Shown here piece by piece: positions 6,876 to 10,634 of a DNA stretch of 10,634 nucleotides (position 1 is its first letter; every line of letters starts with the position of its first letter). The stretch lies in assembly GCA_049520215.1 (NCBI GenBank), contig JBEKPZ010000310.1, positions 1-10,634 of the forward strand, given 5' to 3'. The notes below the pieces were generated by a model. That model was not told the DNA's origin, searched no databases, and worked only from the letters and a program-made list of their open reading frames with translations. The translations under genes and the position numbers were made by a program. The stretch is from Bog-159 sp049520215. Its GTDB lineage: Bacteria; Acidobacteriota; Terriglobia; Bryobacterales; Bryobacteraceae.

Positions 6876-6959
6876 TTCCCAGGGTGGGCGCTTGGCCGCC
6901 GACAACGAGATCCAGATTGAACAAGCGTGCCTACGCTCGAGCGTTTAATGGGCATTCGT

Positions 6960-7239
6960 TCAAGGCCATCTCTGCGCGCCGTGAAGAATACGATCGACTT
7001 CGACGAGATCGTCGCCCACGCGATAAACAGACAGAAAAGGAAGGCCCGTAAAAACAAGCTCGCGGGTGCCTGGGCTGCGGCCTGGGCGGCCACGCCGTGG
7101 AAACTGGGTTAGGGAGCTCAGGCCTCTCGTGGATCCGGAGCGCGACGCGGCGGGCGGCTTCGGGGCCGTCGTGATCCTCGGTGTAATCGCAAATGTTCGT
7201 GAGATCGCGCACGGCGGGTTCCGTCCATCGGATGCGCAT
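6960..7239 (-). pseudogene. RelE/ParE-family toxin broken by a single-base insertion
   Basis: From ATG 7239 the frame reads MRIRWTEPAVRDLTNICDYT and on to ARRVALRIHE, a typical ParE-toxin N-terminus, then turns to nonsense. In the +1-shifted frame the family pattern resumes at once: GLSSLTQFPRRGRPGR, then SPGTRELVFTGLPFLSVYRV and the ending ILHGAQRWP with TGA at 6962-6960. Removing one base (the A read from 7125, between GAG 7128-7126 and GGC 7124-7122) restores a single 92-codon gene of normal length. ParE-type toxins poison gyrase or, in the RelE branch, cleave mRNA. The ATG overlaps the antitoxin stop as TGATG, the usual toxin-antitoxin layout. It is either a true pseudogene or an assembly or sequencing error; the site is not a long homopolymer. 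Confidence 0.85.
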
Positions 7240-7463
7240 CACCCTCGATACCGGCTGTCAATCAACTTGCCGATGTCCTCATGGTCAATGAGTTCGCCTC
7301 GGTCGGCGGCGGCCACGCCTTCCCTCACCTCCCGGAGAAACCACTCATCATGGTCCACGAGGCGCTCCACAGCCTCCCGCACAAGGGTACCCGCATCGCT
7401 GCCACGATCGGCGGCAAGCCGGGTAAGCCGAGCCTGCAGGTCAGGATTGAGAGTCACTTCCAT
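7239..7463 (-). CDS. Ribbon-helix-helix (ParD-like) antitoxin
   Basis: This 74-residue protein begins MEVTLNPDLQARLTRLAADR, the beta strand and first helix of a ribbon-helix-helix DNA-binding antitoxin. The family block TLVREAVERLVDHDEWFLRE follows, with a charged C-terminal tail (GELIDHEDIGKLID) that would wrap the toxin. Such proteins neutralise ParE/RelE toxins and repress their own operon. It is complete, starts six bases after a consensus -10 element, and overlaps the toxin ATG by one base (TGATG). Because the toxin reading frame is interrupted, the antitoxin may persist alone. Confidence 0.88.
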   Translation of the reverse strand: MEVTLNPDLQARLTRLAADRGSDAGTLVREAVERLVDHDEWFLREVREGVAAADRGELIDHEDIGKLIDSRYRG

Positions 7464-7469
7464 GCCTCA

Positions 7470-7498
7470 AGGGTAAGGACAGCGCCGCCCCGTGTCAA
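7470..7498 (-). promoter_or_regulatory. Promoter of toxin-antitoxin module 1, predicted leaderless
   Basis: On the minus strand TTGACA (7498-7493), a 17-base spacer and TACCCT (7475-7470) precede ATG 7463 by six bases. The -35 element is a perfect consensus. The region from -35 to the fourth codon closely resembles that of module 2 (both run TTGACACG, then GGCG, TACCCTTGAG and CATGGAAGT), although the two antitoxins differ afterwards. The first transcribed base should coincide with the start codon. Confidence 0.7.
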
Positions 7499-8131
7499 GA
7501 TCGAGCTGCGTCGCTCCGTCATTCATTGGTCGCGCCACAAACGAGTCCTGCGCGCTTCGAGCCTGATGATCACGCTTCGGCACCCACCCCGATCTTACTG
7601 AAAACAAGCCTCGGCTGCCCGACAATCCGCCGAAACGGCCGCACAGCCGTGGTAGTGTGGTCTCACAGGGAGAAGATGGTGCCATCCGCTTCCAGCCACA
7701 CCGAGCCGTCTTTGGATTTCTTGAAAGCTCACTTATCGCTTCATCGCGCTCACGCACCATGGCGCGTAGCTCGCGAAAATGGGCCTTCGCCGAGATTGGC
7801 TTCGTGCTTTTTATTAAGCATAAGTAAACAAGCTACTTATTGGCTTCGAACGTAAGAAAAAGTATGACTGCCCTTTCTCATATATCGCAAAGCCCGCAGA
7901 CCGGCAGTCCCCGATCACCGAACCACCGGCGCCCGATGCTCTCGCGGCCCGCGATCCGCAGAAATAACTTTTATTATCAACATTTTGGGCTTTGTTCGTC
8001 CCACCCGTCACCGCCCGGTTCGGACCTGCTTTCAAGAAGATCTCGGGCAAGCACCGGATATGTGATCAGCCGGCAGGAATCAACGATCACTTTCGAATCT
8101 CAATGGTTACTACCGCCTCATGGGCGCACAG
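7499..8131. other. Gene-poor stretch with coding debris
   Basis: No intact gene is recognised in these 633 bases. On the minus strand near 7800-7730 one frame reads AKAHFRELRAMVRERDEAIS, and just downstream a different frame reads FKKSKDGSVWLEADGTIFSL followed by TGA. Both look coding-like and could be a decayed, frameshifted gene of unknown family. The part from about 7800 to 8000 is visibly AT-richer than the rest of the window, which may mark foreign or regulatory DNA. Confidence 0.4.
7795..7848. repeat. Ten-base direct repeats around an AT-rich inverted repeat
   Basis: ATTGGCTTCG occurs at 7795-7804 and again at 7839-7848. Between them lies an AT-rich 34-base segment with a small hairpin TGCTT/AAGCA and a perfect 7-base inverted repeat, ATAAGTA (7820-7826) and TACTTAT (7834-7840), seven bases apart. 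It could be the scar of a small insertion or an operator; neither is shown. Confidence 0.5.
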
Positions 8132-8446
8132 TCAGTGCGGCGAGACAGCCTGGCGGCGTCCGTGGCGGATATGCAGAATAGTAACCGTATCGCCCTTGAT
8201 GGTGAACAGAACCCGGTATACGTGAGGCCTACGGCCATAGAGCAGGTGCCGCACCTCAAAAGGGGATTCGGCGTCTTCGGGAGCAAGCGGACAACGGGCC
8301 GGCGAGATGGCAAGCGACGCAATCGCGTCTTCCAGCGCCAGAAACCACCGGATGCCGGTATCCCCAGCATGCTGGGAAAACAACCACTCCAGAATGGCTT
8401 CGGCGTCGCGTTCGGATTCCGGTGTCGTCTCAACCAGAAATGCTAT
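8132..8446 (-). CDS. RelE/ParE-family toxin with ATA at the expected start
   Basis: About 104 codons read AFLVETTPESERDAEAILEW, then FSQHAGDTGIRWFLALEDAIASL, PFEVRHLLYGRRPHVYRVLF and the closing TVTILHIRHGRR. This is a full-length RelE/ParE superfamily toxin of the subgroup that normally begins M-A-F-x-V-E-T. Here the codon aligned with that methionine is ATA (8446-8444). The frame stays open upstream to ATG 8527, but those codons lie inside the antitoxin gene and do not look like toxin. Other possibilities are CTG at 8437 or true non-translation. It overlaps the antitoxin by 17 bases. Toxins of this fold are mRNA interferases or gyrase poisons. A single G-to-A change would convert ATG to ATA and at the same time the antitoxin's GGC (Gly) to AGC (Ser), which is what is seen. 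Confidence 0.8.
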   Translation of the reverse strand: MAFLVETTPESERDAEAILEWLFSQHAGDTGIRWFLALEDAIASLAISPARCPLAPEDAESPFEVRHLLYGRRPHVYRVLFTIKGDTVTILHIRHGRRQAVSPH

Positions 8447-8675
8447 ATTTCCGGCGCATCTCGGTGAGGAACTCGGCGGCAGGGCGAGTGCGCCCTGCTT
8501 GCACGTCTTCATAACCCCGCCGGACACCTCTAACGGCCTCCTGATAGTCGGTGCGCTCCCATTCGAGATACGCCGCTAGAGCCTCATCAAGTGCGTCGGT
8601 AGCGCTCTGTCCGTACCGTTGGGCATAGTTGTCCAGTTCGGCCTTACGTTCCGGTTTAATGGGTATTACTTCCAT
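8430..8675 (-). CDS. Antitoxin of the second toxin-antitoxin module
   Basis: This 81-residue protein begins MEVIPIKPERKAELDNYAQR. The DNA-binding-like helix block QSATDALDEALAAYLEWERT follows, then the toxin-binding tail YEDVQAGRTRPAAEFLTEM and the end RRKYSISG. It fits the small antitoxins paired with this toxin subgroup, which bind their own promoter and neutralise the toxin. It is complete, preceded by a consensus promoter six bases from the ATG, and overlaps the toxin frame. The last residues KYSISG probably derive from KYGIxx if the G-to-A change proposed for the toxin start is correct. Confidence 0.85.
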   Translation of the reverse strand: MEVIPIKPERKAELDNYAQRYGQSATDALDEALAAYLEWERTDYQEAVRGVRRGYEDVQAGRTRPAAEFLTEMRRKYSISG

Positions 8676-8681
8676 GACTCA

Positions 8682-8710
8682 AGGGTACGGGCGGAGACGC
8701 CTCGTGTCAA
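8682..8710 (-). promoter_or_regulatory. Promoter of toxin-antitoxin module 2, predicted leaderless
   Basis: On the minus strand TTGACA (8710-8705), a 17-base spacer and TACCCT (8687-8682) stand six bases before ATG 8675, the same geometry as module 1. The spacer contains GGCG-TCTC-CGCC, a short inverted repeat that could be an operator for the antitoxin. Transcription is expected to begin on the start codon. Confidence 0.7.
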
Positions 8711-8894
8711 GGGCGCGGTGCCCCGCATGCGCCGCTACGCGGTCATGGGAACGCAAGACCGGCCCGAGTCAATCCCGCTAACGGGCTTCAGAAGATGTTT
8801 GGTAGTAGATCGGCCTATGCGACCCAATGCTAAGTAGTTGATTCTACACTCCTCTGTCCTGGAAATGCCGCCCTGTTCCGTCGTGTGCCTGCAT

Positions 8895-8916
8895 GGGATG
8901 ACATGGGGATGACATG
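8895..8916. repeat. Two tandem copies of an 11-base unit
   Basis: GGGATGACATG is repeated exactly and without a gap at 8895-8905 and 8906-8916, with partial continuation on both sides (CATG before, GG after). Two copies are too few to call a functional array. Replication slippage is the simplest origin. Confidence 0.8.
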
Positions 8917-8983
8917 GCCCTTGGGGGCGCGCGCTTTGTCTGTCCTTCGATTTCTTTGCAAGAGAAGTGGGTCCGCTAGCCGT

Positions 8984-9022
8984 CACCTTCCGAGGAAGGT
9001 GTCCCAGGCTTCGCTTTGGGAC
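8984..9022. repeat. Two adjacent hairpins
   Basis: CACCTTCC (8984-8991) and GGAAGGTG (8994-9001) form a perfect 8-base inverted repeat with a two-base centre. Starting on its last base, GTCCCA (9001-9006) pairs with TGGGAC (9017-9022) around a 10-base loop. The pair may be part of a structured RNA, a dispersed palindromic element or a terminator. No T-run follows. Confidence 0.55.
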
Positions 9023-9198
9023 GAGACCGCCTCCGGCCAACGTCTAATGCCGGGTTTGGCGGACACCACTTGTGGCACCAGACGCCAAGAGCACCGTTCC
9101 GCTGCCCTGAGTGCTGAGGCACGGCTAGAGCGGCGCACGCCACCAGCCCCTTGCCGGAAGCGGGCAAGACGCCTCACGGCCCCGCCAGCGCGCCACGG

Positions 9199-9227
9199 TT
9201 GCTGACGCCGCAGCGCGGCGTTACCCT
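9199..9227 (+). promoter_or_regulatory. Promoter of the J-domain operon with a palindromic spacer
   Basis: TTGCTG (9199-9204), a 17-base spacer and TACCCT (9222-9227) precede ATG 9244 by 16 bases. The whole spacer is one perfect inverted repeat, ACGCCGC-AGC-GCGGCGT (9205-9221), a natural place for a repressor dimer between -35 and -10. Transcription would start near 9234, leaving about ten bases of leader without a Shine-Dalgarno. The -35 matches consensus only in TTG, so it may depend on an activator or be weak. Confidence 0.5.
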
Positions 9228-9243
9228 GAAGACTGCTCAAAAG

Positions 9244-10014
9244 ATGCCACATCCGATCATCCGGCGGCTCAAGCCAGAAGAAGAGGAACTGCTCCGCAAG
9301 CGCGAGGAGTTGGCTGCTATCCGCGCCAGCCTTGCGGAGCGCGAGCTGGAGCTTGTCGATCTTCGCAGCCAGCTTGCCGCCTTCGAGGGTCGCTACCTAC
9401 GGCAAGTAGGCATACTCTACGCTGAACTGGACGAATGGAAGGCGCGAATCTCCGAGTTGCGGGCTAGGCTTGATCCTTCCGCCGCTGCAAAGGAGCAGGC
9501 GCAGCAGGCCCGCCAACGGGCGCACCAAACGCACGAGGAGGCGTACGGCAAGGCATCTGAAACTCGCGACTTCAAGCCGTCGGCCGATCTTAAACGGTTG
9601 TACCGTGAAGTGGCCAGGCGCATCCATCCTGACTTAGCCAAGGATTCAGCCGATCTGGAGCGTCGCACACGATTCATGGCCGAGGCTAACCGCGCATATG
9701 AAGCGGGCGACGCTGAGGCCCTTCAGCGTATTCTCGACGAATACGAGGACGGCGCGGAGGCAGCAACGGGCGAGGGGATCGGCGCCGAACTGATCCGCAT
9801 CATCCGGCAGATCACCCTAGCCAAAACCCGACTTTCGGCCATTGAGCAGGAATTAGCGGCCCTCCGCAAAAGTGAAATCGCTTTGCTCAAGAAGCAGGCT
9901 GAAGAAAGAGAGCGAGCGGGCGGAGACTTGTTGGCTGAACTCGCCGCCTCTGTTCGACAACAGATTGAGCGGGCCAAGAAGGAATACGAGGCTTTAGCCA
10001 AACCTGAGGGTTAA
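9244..10014 (+). CDS. Coiled-coil J-domain (DnaJ-like) protein
   Basis: This is a 256-residue protein with three parts. Residues about 10-68 are strongly charged heptad-like coiled coil (LLRKREELAAIRASLAEREL), and a second alanine/glutamine-rich helix follows. Residues about 112-165 form a J-domain: the segment LKRLYREVARRIHPDLAKD has the diagnostic HPD at 128-130, which stimulates the ATPase of an Hsp70 partner, and helix III follows (RFMAEANRAYEAGD). Residues about 180-250 are again long coiled coil. There is no Gly/Phe region, zinc domain or substrate domain of classical DnaJ, so it is an adaptor-type J-protein. ATG 9244 is chosen because it follows the promoter; the open frame upstream to 9151 crosses that promoter. 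The next gene starts six bases after the stop, indicating an operon. No Hsp70 is in the window. Confidence 0.85.
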   Translation: MPHPIIRRLKPEEEELLRKREELAAIRASLAERELELVDLRSQLAAFEGRYLRQVGILYAELDEWKARISELRARLDPSAAAKEQAQQARQRAHQTHEEAYGKASETRDFKPSADLKRLYREVARRIHPDLAKDSADLERRTRFMAEANRAYEAGDAEALQRILDEYEDGAEAATGEGIGAELIRIIRQITLAKTRLSAIEQELAALRKSEIALLKKQAEERERAGGDLLAELAASVRQQIERAKKEYEALAKPEG

Positions 10015-10020
10015 TCGCGC

Positions 10021-10509
10021 ATGACTGACGACGCCAAACTCCAGGTAACAAGGAAAGACGCAGAGTCGTCGCTGACCCTCTCAGAGGTGCGATCCGCCCT
10101 TATCGCTCGCGGTAGAAGGGACGCGGAAGTACTGCTCACTACTCGCACTATTGAACTCAGTGATACCGACGAGGGCCATTTTGGCTTTAAGTTGCAGTGG
10201 AAAGGTATGAACTTATGGTTTCTAGCCGGGACTCGTGAGATCCAGCTAAATATCGAAGACGCCAGAACGCTTGCTGCGTTTCTGGTCAAAGGCTGCGCTG
10301 ATATCGTTTGGGCTTCGCCAACTCCCATACTTCTTGGTCGGCAGTGGTCTTTATGCGCAGCCCGTGAAGTGAGCGATGTGTATCCACGCGCGCGCGAGAG
10401 AGATGTGCCCCGTAGGCGAGTTCGCGTACATTGTGGAAACTACAAATGGCATTTACTCCCATTTGAAATGGATCGACTAGGTATGTTGTTCCGCGAGACT
10501 CTGCAATGA
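10021..10509 (+). CDS. Protein of unknown function in the J-domain operon
   Basis: This 162-residue protein matches no family I recognise. It is soluble, with no signal peptide or membrane helix. The first 45 residues are charged (LTLSEVRSALIARGRRDAEV). A beta-rich, tryptophan-containing middle follows (HFGFKLQWKGMNLWFLAGTR, LLGRQWSLCA), then an arginine-rich stretch (YPRARERDVPRRRVRV) and the end WHLLPFEMDRLGMLFRETL. It begins six bases after the J-domain gene and its stop overlaps the next ATG as ATGA, so all three genes should be translated together and their products probably act in one process. It is clearly a gene by spacing and composition; its function is open. Confidence 0.75.
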   Translation: MTDDAKLQVTRKDAESSLTLSEVRSALIARGRRDAEVLLTTRTIELSDTDEGHFGFKLQWKGMNLWFLAGTREIQLNIEDARTLAAFLVKGCADIVWASPTPILLGRQWSLCAAREVSDVYPRARERDVPRRRVRVHCGNYKWHLLPFEMDRLGMLFRETLQ

Positions 10510-10634
10510 CGGATTCGCCTTATAGTGTCGATTCGTTAGGTAAGACTTGGCAAAACATGCGCCGTCACTCGCGTACCTCGGCTATGAGGAACTTGGCGGT
10601 GGGGGCCGATGGAACCCGAGCCGAACTGTTTGAG
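10506..10634 (+). CDS. Third gene of the J-domain operon (3' end outside window)
   Basis: ATG 10506 overlaps the previous stop as ATGA, and the frame is open for 43 codons to the end of the window: MTDSPYSVDSLGKTWQNMRR, then a basic stretch and the last visible residues GADGTRAELFE. The fragment is too short to recognise a family. The overlap strongly suggests translational coupling with the upstream gene. It may be a large enzyme or an effector, and the flanking sequence would decide. Confidence 0.6.
   Translation, partial: MTDSPYSVDSLGKTWQNMRRHSRTSAMRNLAVGADGTRAELFE

Larger units (their letters stand above)
8711..9198. other. Gene-poor stretch between module 2 and the J-domain operon
   Basis: No gene is recognised on either strand in these 488 bases. 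Open frames exist (for example 8735-9040 minus and 8885-9205 plus), but their residue composition is that of non-coding GC-rich DNA and no family motif is seen. The stretch contains an 11-base tandem repeat and two adjacent hairpins, listed separately. Part of it could be the remnant of an inserted element, which cannot be decided from the sequence alone. Confidence 0.5.

Noticed and set aside
6927..7112. Plus-strand frame of 61 codons
   Set aside because: It is the antisense shadow of the toxin pseudogene, whose minus-strand translation matches a known family.
7814..8050. Minus-strand frame of 78 codons after the second toxin
   Set aside because: No recognisable motif, AT-rich end, no promoter or ribosome site; not supported as a gene.
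8895..8916. Start of a CRISPR array
   Set aside because: Only two contiguous 11-base units with no spacers. No CRISPR array, tRNA or rRNA was recognised anywhere in the window.
8735..9205. Overlapping open frames on both strands (8735-9040 minus, 8885-9205 plus, 8983-9252 minus)
   Set aside because: No family motif, no start signals, biased composition and several hairpins; treated as intergenic.
9151..9243. Upstream extension of the J-domain frame
   Set aside because: It crosses the -35, palindrome and -10 of the proposed promoter and lacks the heptad character of the true N-terminus.

Overview
The window looks like a GC-rich chromosomal segment from a soil bacterium, most likely an acidobacterium of the Bryobacterales/Solibacter type. 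That rests on the minus-strand gene pair of a DUF4159 protein and a large membrane-anchored von Willebrand A/glutamine-amidotransferase-like protein, and on the style of the multicopper oxidase. It is an inference from gene content, since no marker gene is present. Several genes are broken, so either local decay or a draft assembly with errors must be kept in mind.

Layout. Bases 1-717 (+) hold the end of an NmrA-type SDR protein with a C-terminal DUF2867 domain. A cluster of perfect hairpins (757-838) separates it from a convergent minus-strand operon. Read in its own direction, that operon has a 22-codon remnant of an upstream gene (4042-3974), an intact exported DUF4159 protein (3971-3150), and a VWA/GATase-like gene split in two (3131-1974 and 1977-853) by an apparent internal deletion with frameshift. 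The operon's upstream part is gone. In its place is a fragment of a Gp49/HigB-type toxin gene whose two pieces lie in circularly permuted order (4162-4050).

Bases 4369-5811 (+) encode a Tat-exported three-domain multicopper oxidase. Bases 6126-6725 (+) encode a WrbA-like flavodoxin with a signal peptide, flanked by two copies of an imperfect direct repeat. Both proteins should act outside the cytoplasm in redox chemistry.

Bases 6960-8675 (-) carry two type II toxin-antitoxin modules. In both, the antitoxin is intact and the toxin is damaged: a one-base insertion in the first, and ATA where the start codon should be in the second. A 630-base stretch of gene debris and AT-richer sequence lies between them.

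Bases 9244-10634 (+) hold a tightly packed operon running off the window: a coiled-coil J-domain protein, an unrecognised protein of 162 residues, and the start of a third unrecognised protein overlapping by ATGA. This is the best candidate for an undescribed system.

The most striking shared signal is a promoter pattern, TTGnnn-17 bases-TACCCT. It occurs before both antitoxins, the flavodoxin and the J-domain operon, with a TACCAT variant before the oxidase. In three cases exactly six bases separate TACCCT from the ATG, which predicts transcripts that begin at the start codon (leaderless mRNAs).
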